From assembly GCA_902493515.1 (NCBI GenBank), contig CABUPE010000004.1, positions 28,358 to 92,357 on the forward strand: 64,000 nucleotides of DNA. The letters are read 5' to 3'. Below are positions 1-8,144 of this stretch, one piece after another. The stretch comes from an uncultured Collinsella sp. (lineage in GTDB: Bacteria > Actinomycetota > Coriobacteriia > Coriobacteriales > Coriobacteriaceae). Within the stretch, counting starts at the first letter, position 1; each line of letters opens with the position of its first letter. A program made the position numbers and the translations under genes. The notes below the pieces were generated by a model that saw only the letters and a list, made by a program, of their open reading frames with translations, was not told the DNA's origin and did not search any database.

Positions 1-39
1 GCGACGACCTCGAGTAGGTCAACCTGGGAGGGACGAGGG

Positions 40-66
40 CTTAGTTCCCCAATCTTTCCGCAGGGG
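40..66. repeat. Degenerate copy of the neighbouring palindrome's arm
   Basis: The stretch beginning CTTAGTTCCCCAATC and ending in TTCCGCAGG resembles positions 145-171, which begin the inner part of the large palindrome at 124-270. Roughly 20 of 27 positions agree by eye. The first 123 bases carry no convincing gene, so this looks like an eroded repeat copy. The likeness could be partly chance. Confidence 0.4.
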
Positions 67-123
67 GCAAAAAGCAACGTCTTATTTTTCCGACACTAAC
101 GCCACAAGGGCGATCGAGCAGGA

Positions 124-270
124 CGGCTTGGGCGGGCCCCCGTACTTAGTTTCCAAAATCATTCCGCAGCGCGAAGGCCCCCGTTGCCAACGCTTCGTAG
201 AAGCGAGGCAACGGGGGCCTTCATGCGCGAGGACGTTTTGGAAACTAAGTACGGGGGCCCGCCCAAGCCG
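124..270. repeat. Nested palindromic repeat with 35-bp perfect arms
   Basis: Positions 124-158 are the exact reverse complement of 236-270 (35 bp). Inside, 173-188 and 207-222 form a second perfect 16-bp stem (GAAGGCCCCCGTTGCC and its complement). The whole 147 bp could fold as one long hairpin or cruciform. It begins 28 bases beyond the stop codon of the aldolase gene, so it could end or protect that transcript. It has no open reading frame of its own worth calling. The form fits a non-autonomous mobile repeat or REP-like element. Confidence 0.85.
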
Positions 271-297
271 TCCGGTGGGATCAGAGTACCCTTGCTG

Positions 298-1155
298 TTA
301 CTCTGCTTTGCCCACAGAGTTGAGGTTGGTCATGCGGATCTTAACCAGCTCGGTGATCTCACGCATGCCCTCCTTGGCCGGCTTCTTGGGGTCGAAGCAG
401 GCGGGGTTCTCGGCCATGTAGGCCATGAAGCCCTTGGTGTAGGCCTGACGCAGCTCGGTGGCGTAGTTAACCTTGCAGATGCCGTTCTTCACAGCCTCGG
501 CAACCTGCTCATCGGGCACACCGGAGGTGCCGTGCAGAACCAGCGGCACGTCGACGGCATCGCGGATGGCCTTGACCACGGACTGCTCGATGTGCGGATC
601 GCTCGTGTACACGCCGTGGCTGGTACCAACGCCGATAGCCAGCGAGGTGCAGCCAGTGCGCTCGACGAACTCCTTGGCCTCAGCAGGATCGGTGTAGGGG
701 CTCTCGCCCTCAACCGCGGGACCGTCGTCCTCCTTGCCGCCAACCTTACCGAGCTCAGCCTCGACGGGCACGCCCATAGCGCGGCCAGCGTCGGCGACGG
801 ACTTGGTCAGGGCGATGTTGTCCTCGAAGGACTCGTGCGAGCCGTCGATCATGACAGAGGTGTAGCCCGTGCGGAAAGCCTGCATGCAGCGGTCATAGCC
901 GTCGCCGTGATCAAGGTGCAGAGCGACGGGCACGGAAGCGCGCTCGGCGGCAGCCTTGACCATGCCGTAGAAGTAGTCCAGACCAGCGGTCTTGATGGTG
1001 CCCGGGGTGGTCTGCATGATGACGGGGGACTTGGTCTCCTCGGCAGCGGCCAGAACGGCCATAACAAACTCGAGGTTCTCGACGTTGAAAGCGCCAACAG
1101 CGTAGTGGCCGGCCTGAGCGTCCTTGAGCATCTTTTCGGTGGTAACAAGTGCCAT
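298..1155 (-). CDS. Class II tagatose/fructose-bisphosphate aldolase (GatY/KbaY-like)
   Basis: A 285-residue cytoplasmic zinc aldolase expected to split tagatose- or fructose-1,6-bisphosphate into dihydroxyacetone phosphate and glyceraldehyde-3-phosphate. HLDHG at residues 80-84 is the class II metal motif, VEAELGKVGGKEDD at 131-144 and LHGTSG at 207-212 are typical of GatY/KbaY-type enzymes, and the length fits. The ATG at 1155 is chosen because GAGAGGAGC stands just upstream; an in-frame extension to 1296 has no better site. It is divergent from a DeoR regulator. With lacA, lacB and lacC elsewhere in the window it would finish the tagatose-6-phosphate route. Substrate choice between tagatose and fructose bisphosphate cannot be decided by eye. 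Confidence 0.93.
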   Translation of the reverse strand: MALVTTEKMLKDAQAGHYAVGAFNVENLEFVMAVLAAAEETKSPVIMQTTPGTIKTAGLDYFYGMVKAAAERASVPVALHLDHGDGYDRCMQAFRTGYTSVMIDGSHESFEDNIALTKSVADAGRAMGVPVEAELGKVGGKEDDGPAVEGESPYTDPAEAKEFVERTGCTSLAIGVGTSHGVYTSDPHIEQSVVKAIRDAVDVPLVLHGTSGVPDEQVAEAVKNGICKVNYATELRQAYTKGFMAYMAENPACFDPKKPAKEGMREITELVKIRMTNLNSVGKAE

Positions 1156-1302
1156 GAGCGTTTGCTCCTCTCCCTCGCCCGCATCTGGACATCGGGCGTA
1201 GTTGTTCACAAGGCGTTTTACCTTGCGTTTTTCTGCGCTCATTGTATGAAAATCGACGGCGTCGCACGTATGAGATATCACCGGCACACAGGTCAAGACA
1301 CT

Positions 1303-1370
1303 CGTTTTTGAAAAGCAAACGGAAGGGATTCGCGCCGGATCCCTCTATACGACATTGCAGTTTTCAAACG
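1303..1370. promoter_or_regulatory. Possible DeoR operator between aldolase and deoR genes
   Basis: The 335 bases between the two divergent starts (1156-1490) hold no gene. CGTTTTTGAAAA at 1303-1314 and TTTTCAAACG at 1361-1370 are inverted copies of a similar word, and an AT-rich near-palindrome (TCTTTTATAGAAAAGA) follows near 1378-1393. These are plausible binding sites for the adjacent DeoR protein, but no protein-site match can be shown from sequence alone. Confidence 0.35.
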
Positions 1371-1490
1371 AATCATCTTTCTTTTATAGAAAAGATAAGT
1401 AATCGAAAGGCGTTTTCTTACTCAAAAAGAAAATGAACGAAAATGGACTCAACACAATTCCTGCAAATTTCAGTTGAGGATGGAGCAGCT

Positions 1491-2294
1491 ATGGCCCATG
1501 CAACAACCCGAGCCTTCGCCGATGAGCGTCGTGCCGCCATCATGGAGATGCTTGAGCATAATGCCTCGGTGCAGGTAGCAGAAATCGCCCAGACCTTTGG
1601 TGTGTCCTCCGTTACCGCCCGTGCCGACCTAGACGCGCTCGCCGAGTCCGGCAAGCTGCGCCGCACGCATGGTGGCGCTGTGTCGCTCCAGAAGCGACTG
1701 ACCGTATCCACCCAGGATCGCCGTATCAACGTCAATGTTGCCGCCAAGCAGGCCATCGCACAAAGCGCCATTGAACTCGTCGGCAACGGTGACACCCTGC
1801 TCGTCGACTCGGGCACCACCGCTCTCGAGTTTGTCCGGCTCCTCGACCAGCGCGATGGCATCACCGTCATCACGGCCGACATTACCATTGCCGATTACAT
1901 CGACGAGAGCATGCCCTCGGTCGATGTCGTCATGCTGGGCGGGGCGCTGCGCAAAGGTCATCGCTATCTGTACGGCCCACTTGCCATGCAGGCGCTGCAA
2001 ATGGTCCACGCCGATCTTGCCGTCATGTGCCCTGGCGCTTTTGTTCCCGGCTGCGGCTTTACGACCGACTTTCCGCAGATGGCCGAGACCAAAGCGGCTA
2101 TGGTCGGCGCCGCCCGTCAAACTGTCGCCCTCATGGACGCCAGTAAGGTCAACGGACGTGGCATGTACCGCTTTGCCGAGCTGACCGATGTCGACGCCAT
2201 CGTGATGGATAGCGACCCCGATACCGCCGTCGCCACCTCAATCGCCGAGATCGTCGACAACGCCCGCCCAAATCTCCTCATCGCCGGCGCTTAA
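1491..2294 (+). CDS. DeoR-family transcriptional regulator
   Basis: A 267-residue sugar-operon regulator. Residues about 10-60 form the DeoR winged helix-turn-helix (ADERRAAIMEMLEH, then VAEIAQTFGVSSVTARADLDAL and the wing KLRRTHGGAV). The rest is the sugar-phosphate-sensing domain, with DSGTTALEF as the usual phosphate-binding loop. The ATG at 1491 has GAGGATGGAG upstream; an in-frame ATG at 1443 has only a weak site and would add 16 unlikely residues. It is divergent from the class II aldolase, which it probably controls, the effector being a phosphorylated sugar of that pathway (inference). Confidence 0.9.
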   Translation: MAHATTRAFADERRAAIMEMLEHNASVQVAEIAQTFGVSSVTARADLDALAESGKLRRTHGGAVSLQKRLTVSTQDRRINVNVAAKQAIAQSAIELVGNGDTLLVDSGTTALEFVRLLDQRDGITVITADITIADYIDESMPSVDVVMLGGALRKGHRYLYGPLAMQALQMVHADLAVMCPGAFVPGCGFTTDFPQMAETKAAMVGAARQTVALMDASKVNGRGMYRFAELTDVDAIVMDSDPDTAVATSIAEIVDNARPNLLIAGA

Positions 2295-2299
2295 ACAAA

Positions 2300-2330
2300 A
2301 ACCACCACAAAGGTCTCCTTTGTGGTGGTT
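2300..2330 (-). terminator. Rho-independent terminator of the flavodiiron gene
   Basis: AACCACCACAAAGG at 2300-2313 pairs with CCTTTGTGGTGGTT at 2317-2330. On the minus strand the stem is followed by TTTTTGTTTAAG, so it ends the leftward flavodiiron transcript. It may also stop deoR coming the other way. Confidence 0.85.
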
Positions 2331-2353
2331 GAGCATCAAAAGTGAACGTGTCG

Positions 2354-3514
2354 CTACTTGGAAAGCTCGTCGGCGAGAACCTCGATCTGAGCGCGCGAGG
2401 CGTCGTTGAGCGAACCCAGGACGGTCACCTTGTTCTGCGCCAGGGTGATGTCCTTCATGCCCTCGAGCTCCTTGGTCATAACCTTGGCAGCGGTGGGCGC
2501 CCAGGAGCCGGCCTCGACGAGTGCCACCGTACGGTTCTGATAGGCGTGCTCGGCAAGCGTGTGGATAAAGGTGCTCATGAACGGGAAGATCTCGCCCTGA
2601 TAGGTGATGGAAGCGAGCACCAGACGGTCGTAGCGGAACGCATCCTCAACGGCCTCGGCCATGTCGTCGCGAGCCAGGTCAAAGACGGAGACCTTCTGGC
2701 CGCGGGCCTCGAGCGCAGAAGCGAGTTCCTCAACAGCAGCCTTCAGATGGCCATACACACTCGCATAGGCGATCGTGATGCCCTCGTCCTCGGGCTGATA
2801 ACTCGACCAGGTGTTATAGGTGTCGAGGTAATAGCCCAGATTCTCGGTAAGAACAGGACCATGGAGCGGACAGATGATCTGGATGTCCAGATCGGCGGCC
2901 TTCTTGAGCACGGCCTGCACGAACTTGCCGAACTTACCGACGATGCCAAAATAGTAGCGGCGCGCTTCGCAAGCCCAACCCTCGGGGTCCTCGATATCGT
3001 TGGCGCCAAACTTTCCAAAGCCGTCGGCGCTAAAGAGCACCTTATCGGTGGACTCGTAGGAGAAGAGTACCTCGGGCCAGTGAACGTTGGGGGCGCCGAC
3101 AAACGTCAGGCTGTGGCCGCCCAGGTCGAGCACGTCGCCATCTTTGACGACCATCTTGCGCTCGGGGAAGTCGGTGCCAAAGTAGTTGACCATCATGCGG
3201 AAGGCGCCCATGCTGGCCACAATCTGTGCCTGGGGATAGCGCTCCATAAAGGCGGCGATACCGGCGGAGTGATCGGGCTCCATGTGATGGACAACCAGGT
3301 AGTCGGGCGTACGGCCATCGAGCACGGCCTCGAGGTTGCCGAGCCACTCGTCGACAAAACCACCGTCGACCGAATCGGCGACGGCGATCTTGTCGCCCAA
3401 GATAACGTAGCTGTTGTATGCCATACCGTTCTCGGACACGTCATACTGGCCCTCGAACAGGTCAATGTCGTGATCGTCGACGCCAATGTAGCGGATATCC
3501 TTGGTGATCTCCAT
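2354..3514 (-). CDS. Flavodiiron protein (FprA/rubredoxin:oxygen oxidoreductase type)
   Basis: A 386-residue cytoplasmic protein with an N-terminal metallo-beta-lactamase-like di-iron domain and a C-terminal flavodoxin domain that binds FMN. The family reduces oxygen (or nitric oxide) to water in anaerobes. Iron ligands are visible: HMEPDH at 77-82 (H-x-E-x-D-H), then HWPEVLF, SADGF and CPLHGPV, each supplying a later ligand. The flavodoxin part starts near YASVYGHLKAA. The start at 3514 follows TAGGAGGCTTTGCCTG. The leader carries GATAGAC/GTCTATC inverted copies (3531-3537, 3548-3554) just before the ribosome site. Rubredoxin or flavin reductase domains are absent, so a separate electron donor is needed. 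Confidence 0.95.
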   Translation of the reverse strand: MEITKDIRYIGVDDHDIDLFEGQYDVSENGMAYNSYVILGDKIAVADSVDGGFVDEWLGNLEAVLDGRTPDYLVVHHMEPDHSAGIAAFMERYPQAQIVASMGAFRMMVNYFGTDFPERKMVVKDGDVLDLGGHSLTFVGAPNVHWPEVLFSYESTDKVLFSADGFGKFGANDIEDPEGWACEARRYYFGIVGKFGKFVQAVLKKAADLDIQIICPLHGPVLTENLGYYLDTYNTWSSYQPEDEGITIAYASVYGHLKAAVEELASALEARGQKVSVFDLARDDMAEAVEDAFRYDRLVLASITYQGEIFPFMSTFIHTLAEHAYQNRTVALVEAGSWAPTAAKVMTKELEGMKDITLAQNKVTVLGSLNDASRAQIEVLADELSK

Positions 3515-3643
3515 CAGGCAAAGCCTCCTAGATAGACAAAAGAACCCGTCTATCATAACACTCGTCTCCATAGCCACGGCTATCTGCCAACATCCTTATC
3601 GATTGTTATTGAGACGGAATATACCGCCGTTTATCAGCACAAA

Positions 3644-4675
3644 CTATGCGCGCGGCATCGCCGTGCTATGTCGAATAATGAGCTGGCCGGGAATACGAAT
3701 GGCAACGGTTTTGCCCGCCGTACCCACCTCGGGAACCGCATGCTCGAATACCTCGCGTCCGCGCTGATGCAGATCGAATCGCACGGTCGTGAGCTCGTTG
3801 TGTGCCACAAAATCATCGAGCGAATCGTCGACGCCCACCACGCTCACGTCCTCGGGCACGCGCAGGCCGCTATCACGCAGTGCGGCAATCGCGCCATTTG
3901 CCATCTGGTCGTTTGCCGCGTAAATCGCCGTCATGGTGCGATCGTGCTCGGCCAGGTACCTGCCAGCCTCGTAACCGCTGTTGGCAGACCAGTCGCCCTC
4001 GAGCGGCTCTGCCGGCTCGATGTGTTTACGCTCGAGTGCATCCTGCCAACCGGCACGACGAAATTGCTCGTCGACCGAGAACGACGGGCCGCCAATATAG
4101 CGAATCTGCTCGTGCCCCAGCTCAAACAGGTGATCCATAAGCAATAACGAGCAGCCGTAATGGTCGGAATCGACCGTGGTCACGCGCGGATGCGCGTACA
4201 TGGTAACGATGACCGTGCCAATGCCCGGCAGTGGATCAAACGTCTCAAAATCGGGCGCCATGCGGCTCATGCCGATGATGATGCCGTCCACCGGCAATGC
4301 GGCCATACGACGCGTGGCCTCGGCAAGCGAAAACTCCTCGGTTTTGGACATCTCGACCAGCGTGATGGCGCAATTATGCTCGCGAGCAGCGCTGGCAATG
4401 CCGTCAATCATTGAGAGGTTGCCAAACTTGGTGACATCGTTGACGCACAGGCCGACCGAATGGTAACGGCCGTCACGCAGCGAGCGACCGGCATAACTCG
4501 GACGAAAGCCGAGCTCTTGCATAGCGGCCTGCACGCGCTGGCGCGTCTGCTCGTTAACGTTGGGCAAGCCGTTGGCGACGCGCGAAACCGTCTGCTGCGA
4601 AACGCCGGCAGCGCGGGCGACGTCGGCCATGGAGACCGGACGCGTACCTGTATCGTTGGACGGGCGCCTTGCCAC
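3644..4675 (-). CDS. LacI-family regulator, probable galactose-operon repressor (LacI-1)
   Basis: A 343-residue LacI/GalR regulator. The N-terminal helix-turn-helix is clear (VSMADVARAAGVSQQTVSRVANGLPNV, residues about 14-40), followed by the hinge RPSYAGRSLRDGRYHSVGL and a periplasmic-binding-protein-like sensor with VSVVGVDDSLDD near the C-terminus. The start is a GTG at 4675 behind AAGGTGAT. It is divergent from galK-galT, and three ACGT-centred palindromes lie between the two starts. It therefore most likely represses galKT and itself. It is one of four LacI paralogues in the window and closely resembles LacI-3. Confidence 0.93.
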   Translation of the reverse strand: MARRPSNDTGTRPVSMADVARAAGVSQQTVSRVANGLPNVNEQTRQRVQAAMQELGFRPSYAGRSLRDGRYHSVGLCVNDVTKFGNLSMIDGIASAAREHNCAITLVEMSKTEEFSLAEATRRMAALPVDGIIIGMSRMAPDFETFDPLPGIGTVIVTMYAHPRVTTVDSDHYGCSLLLMDHLFELGHEQIRYIGGPSFSVDEQFRRAGWQDALERKHIEPAEPLEGDWSANSGYEAGRYLAEHDRTMTAIYAANDQMANGAIAALRDSGLRVPEDVSVVGVDDSLDDFVAHNELTTVRFDLHQRGREVFEHAVPEVGTAGKTVAIRIPGQLIIRHSTAMPRA

Positions 4676-4768
4676 AGGATCACCTTCACCCTTGCGAGAT
4701 CTGAATAGCGTGAATGCCGGCCCGGGCAGAAATACACTCCGCGCCGAGGCCCGCTATCGTCGGACGCA

Positions 4769-4969
4769 TGTTAACGTACTCTACTTTTTCTATCTGCATC
4801 TCTTCTGCTTTATAAGTCCATACGGCAGTACCGTTCACGGCTGTATTTCTACCGATTACCAGATTCTCAAAAAGTGACAAGTGTTGTGTTATGAGTACGT
4901 TAACATAGCCCGTAACGTGCGGCATCGTGAACACTTGGTTCATGCCGCCTCAAGTTGTTAACGTACTCA
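4769..4969. promoter_or_regulatory. Three LacI-type operators upstream of galK
   Basis: In the 338 gene-free bases between LacI-1 and galK there are three copies of one site: TGTTAACGTACTCT at 4769-4782, TGAGTACGTTAACA (the reverse complement of the third copy) at 4892-4905, and TGTTAACGTACTCA at 4956-4969. Each is an imperfect palindrome centred on ACGT, as for many LacI/GalR operators. The last two sit close to the galK start and are 64 bp apart centre to centre. The first lies nearer the regulator's own gene. Confidence 0.75.
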
Positions 4970-5013
4970 TAATGACGCAAAACTTACCCTCGCGCGCCAA
5001 GGAAAGGACTCCC

Positions 5014-6219
5014 ATGACCACTCCCGACGAAAAGACATTCGCCACGCTCACCAAGCTGTTTGAGGAGGAGTTTGGCCCCATCGGCGACCGCCAGGTGCTC
5101 TATGTGCACGCGCCCGGCCGCTCCGAGATCAGTGGCAACCACACCGACCACGAGGGCGGCCACGTCATCGCCGGCTCGCTCGATGTCGCCGTCGACGGCA
5201 TCGCCGTGGCAACCGATTCCAACAAGGTTCGCGTTGCCGACGAGGGCTATCCCACGTTTGAGATCGCGCTCGATACGCTAGATGTTCAGGAGTCCGAGAT
5301 GGGCACGTCCGCAAGCCTCGTCCGCGGCATGGCCCACGAGGTCGCAGCGCTTGGCGTTGAGCCCCAGGGCTTCGACTTCGCCTTCACCTGCTCTGTCCCC
5401 TCGGGCGGCGGCCTTTCCAGCTCTGCTGCTGTCGAGGCGGCATACGGTCGCGCCATGGAGACGCTCTGGGGCGCACCCGCCATCAAGCCCGTCGCGCTCG
5501 CCCAGATGAGCCAGCGCACCGAGAACAACTACTATGGCAAGCCCTGCGGTCTGATGGACCAGGCCGCTGTGTGCCTGGGCGGCCTTGCCTACATGGACTT
5601 TGAGGACCAGGCTCAGCCTAAAACCCAGAAGCTCGAGCTCAACTTTGAGGATCACGGTTATGCGCTCGTGCTCGTTAAGGTCGGTGCCGACCACGTGGCA
5701 GCTACCGACGACTATGCCGCCGTTCCGCGCGAGATGCAGGACGTCGCTGCCGAGTTTGGTAAGGCACGCCTGTGCGAGGTAAACGTGGCGGACTTTGATG
5801 CCAAGCTCCCCGAGCTGCGCGCCAAGCTGGGCGACCGTGCCTGCCTGCGCGCCGTTCACTACTGGTACGAGAACGGTCTGGTCGACAAGCGCTGGGCGGC
5901 CCTGAACGCCGGCGACATCGATCAGTTCCTGGTCCTGACGCGCGAGTCCGGCGCCAGCTCTGCCATGTACCTGCAGAATGTCGTTGCCAAGCTGGGCTCC
6001 GAGCAGCCCTCGATGTATGCCCTGGCACTGGCCGAGCACGTGCTCGACGGCCGCGGCGCCGTCCGTATCCACGGTGGCGGCTTTGGTGGCACCATCCAGG
6101 CCTTCGTGCCGCTCGATCTGGTCGACACCTTCATTGCCAAGATGAACGGCTGGCTGGGCGATGGCTCTGCCCGCCACTACGCAATTTCTGACAAGGGGGC
6201 TTACGCGGCATGGCTGTAA
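5014..6219 (+). CDS. galK: Galactokinase
   Basis: A 401-residue cytoplasmic GHMP kinase that phosphorylates alpha-D-galactose at C1, the first committed Leloir step. PGRSEISGNHTDHEGG near residues 34-50 is the galactokinase signature, PSGGGLSSSAA near 128-139 is the ATP-binding loop, and GGGFGGT near 355 is the third GHMP motif. The ATG at 5014 has AAGGAAAGG upstream, and an in-frame ATG at 4927 would run through the operators. It overlaps galT by 10 bases, indicating one transcript. Regulation by the divergent LacI-1 is likely. Confidence 0.97.
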   Translation: MTTPDEKTFATLTKLFEEEFGPIGDRQVLYVHAPGRSEISGNHTDHEGGHVIAGSLDVAVDGIAVATDSNKVRVADEGYPTFEIALDTLDVQESEMGTSASLVRGMAHEVAALGVEPQGFDFAFTCSVPSGGGLSSSAAVEAAYGRAMETLWGAPAIKPVALAQMSQRTENNYYGKPCGLMDQAAVCLGGLAYMDFEDQAQPKTQKLELNFEDHGYALVLVKVGADHVAATDDYAAVPREMQDVAAEFGKARLCEVNVADFDAKLPELRAKLGDRACLRAVHYWYENGLVDKRWAALNAGDIDQFLVLTRESGASSAMYLQNVVAKLGSEQPSMYALALAEHVLDGRGAVRIHGGGFGGTIQAFVPLDLVDTFIAKMNGWLGDGSARHYAISDKGAYAAWL

Positions 6220-7838
6220 TGACTGATGTGCGCGAGGCCGTGCAGGACCTCATCGAATATGCCATCCACCGATCGATGATCGGACAGGACGATCGCATCT
6301 GGGCCTACAACACCATTCTCGAGTGCATCGGTGCCACGGGCCCGGCGCTCGACATGACCTGGGCGCTGCAGAACGAGAAGCTCTCGCTCTTGCACCCCGA
6401 TACCCTGCCCGACTTTGACCTGGAGGGCACGCTCGCCGCGCTTGCCGAGGCCGCCGTTGTCAACGGCGCCGCCGAGGACACGGCGTCGGGCCGCGACCGC
6501 ATCGCCATGCGCATCATGGGCGCGCTCATGCCGAGGCCTTCGGTTGTAAACGAGGAGTTCAACGGCCGCATGGGCGTCAACGAGCCCCGCGCCGCGACCG
6601 ACTGGTTCTACGGTCTGTGCTGCGACGCCGGCTACGTGCGCCGCGCCGCCATCGCGCGCAATATCAAATGGAACACCCCCACCAACTGGGGTGACCTGGA
6701 GATCACTATCAACCTGTCAAAGCCCGAAAAGGACCCGCGCGGTATCGCCGCGGCAGGTGCAGCCAAGAACACGGGCGAGAAGTATCCCGCCTGTCAGCTG
6801 TGCATCGAAAACGAGGGCTATCCCGGACGCTCCGCTGCAGCCGACGGCGGCGCTCACCCCGCCCGCCAGAATCTGCGCGTTATCCCCATCCAGCTCGACG
6901 GCGAGCGCTGGGGCTTCCAGTACAGCCCGTACGCGTACTTTAACGAGCACTGCATTGCCATGAGCTCCGAGCATCGTCCGATGCACGTCGACCGCAAGGG
7001 CCTGACCTGCCTGCTCGACTTTGTGGACCTGTTCCCGCACTACTTTATTGGCTCCAACGCCGACCTGCCTATCGTGGGCGGCTCGATCTTGTCGCACGAC
7101 CACTTCCAGGGCGGCGCGCACGAGTTCCCCATGATGCATGCCACCGAAGTCTCGCAGTTTAACGTGCCCGGCTTTGACCAGGTCAGCGGTACCGTGTTGC
7201 AGTGGCCGCTTTCGGTGCTGCGGCTGCGCTCGCACGACCGCGCCCAGCTGCTCGACGCCGCCGAGAAGATTATCCTCGCCTGGCGCGAGTGGACCGATGA
7301 GTCGGTGGGCGTCATCGCGCACACAGCCGACGGCGTGGCGCACAACACCGTGACGCCCGTCATCCGCCGCGTCGACTCCCGCGGCAATGCCGGCGGCGAA
7401 ATCTACGAGGCCTACCTGGCGCTTCGCTGCAACATCACGACCGACGAGCATCCGCTGGGCGTATTCCACCCGCATGCTGAGTACCACCATATTAAGAAGG
7501 AGAACATCGGCCTGATCGAGGTCATGGGCCTGGCCATTTTGCCGCCGCGCTTGGTTCCCGAGCTCGGCGCTGTCCGCGAGCATTTGCTGGCGGCCAAGGC
7601 CGATGCCAGCTACGACCTTGCTGGCGCGCTCGAGGGCGACGACCTTTGCCGCAGCCACGCCGCATGGGCCAAGGACGTCTTTGCCCGCCGCGCCGACGAG
7701 CTTACGGCCGACAACGCCATCGACATCCTGCACGAAGAGGTCGGCGTGGTGTTTGGCCACGTGCTCGACAACGCCGGCGTCTTTAAGTGGGACGAAGCCG
7801 GCCGCGCCGCCCAGCAGCGCTTTATCGACTCGCTGTAG
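6210..7838 (+). CDS. galT: UDP-glucose--hexose-1-phosphate uridylyltransferase, class II
   Basis: A 542-residue protein of the Gram-positive galT class, which exchanges galactose-1-phosphate with UDP-glucose to give glucose-1-phosphate and UDP-galactose. Sequence marks include NIKWNTPTNWGDLEITINLSKPEKDPR, CQLCIENEGYPG, NEHCIAMSSEHRPM, SILSHDHFQGGAH and FHPHAEYHHIKKENIGLIEVMGLAILPPRL, all characteristic of class II. It may start at 6210 (10-base overlap with galK) or at the ATG at 6219, which overlaps the galK stop as TAATG; translational coupling is likely either way. No galE lies nearby, so UDP-galactose 4-epimerase must be elsewhere. Confidence 0.97.
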   Translation: MAVMTDVREAVQDLIEYAIHRSMIGQDDRIWAYNTILECIGATGPALDMTWALQNEKLSLLHPDTLPDFDLEGTLAALAEAAVVNGAAEDTASGRDRIAMRIMGALMPRPSVVNEEFNGRMGVNEPRAATDWFYGLCCDAGYVRRAAIARNIKWNTPTNWGDLEITINLSKPEKDPRGIAAAGAAKNTGEKYPACQLCIENEGYPGRSAAADGGAHPARQNLRVIPIQLDGERWGFQYSPYAYFNEHCIAMSSEHRPMHVDRKGLTCLLDFVDLFPHYFIGSNADLPIVGGSILSHDHFQGGAHEFPMMHATEVSQFNVPGFDQVSGTVLQWPLSVLRLRSHDRAQLLDAAEKIILAWREWTDESVGVIAHTADGVAHNTVTPVIRRVDSRGNAGGEIYEAYLALRCNITTDEHPLGVFHPHAEYHHIKKENIGLIEVMGLAILPPRLVPELGAVREHLLAAKADASYDLAGALEGDDLCRSHAAWAKDVFARRADELTADNAIDILHEEVGVVFGHVLDNAGVFKWDEAGRAAQQRFIDSL

Positions 7839-7889
7839 AGCACGCGAGCTCGAACGCACGCACTTAACAAATAGCGCCTACACGACCGC

Positions 7890-7927
7890 GGCGCCCGCCG
7901 GCAACATCGCCGGCGGGCGCCGTTTTC
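7890..7927 (+). terminator. Terminator of galKT
   Basis: GGCGCCCGCCGGC at 7890-7902 pairs perfectly with GCCGGCGGGCGCC at 7909-7921, followed by GTTTTCT. It lies about 50 bases after the galT stop. Confidence 0.9.
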
Positions 7928-7958
7928 TAATGCAAGGGTAACTAATTTACACCAAAGC

Positions 7959-7992
7959 AAGGAGTGTCCCAAACTGCCGGCAGAAAAGGAAC
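7959..7992. repeat. Left copy of a 34-bp direct repeat flanking the ATPase gene
   Basis: The 34 bases starting AAGGAGTGTCCCAAACTG recur at 9470-9503 with one difference. The pair brackets the 8145-9446 ATPase gene and its upstream tandem repeats. A related word, AAACTGCCGGCA, also occurs near the right end of the window, so this belongs to a dispersed repeat family. Confidence 0.85.
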
Positions 7993-8017
7993 ATCCCCAG
8001 GTGCCGACCTAAACCCA

Positions 8018-8106
8018 CACATTATTCGATGGAAAAACGTGGTTGCCTCCCACATTATTCGATGGAAAAACGTGGTTCATTCCCACATTTTTCGATGGAA
8101 AGACCA
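8018..8106. repeat. Three tandem copies of a 33-bp unit upstream of the ATPase gene
   Basis: Units starting at 8018, 8051 and 8084 share the core CACATTATTCGATGGAAA and are spaced exactly 33 bp apart. The first two agree over 27 bases; the third is slightly diverged (CACATTTTTCGATGG). They end about 40 bases before the ATPase start codon, overlapping where its promoter should be. Regularly spaced sites like this could bind a regulator or the ATPase-associated protein itself, which is inference. Confidence 0.8.
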
Positions 8107-8144
8107 ACACGGTCTTATACTAACCATGATCGTTAGGAGGCAGT

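Noticed and set aside
184..1311. Long plus-strand frame opposite the aldolase gene
   Set aside because: It mirrors the aldolase coding strand; its product is Leu/Val/Gly/His-rich antisense text with no domain, and the minus strand has the strong ribosome site and clear motifs.
2342..3535. Long plus-strand frame opposite the flavodiiron gene
   Set aside because: High GC creates long antisense frames; the minus-strand protein has all di-iron ligands.
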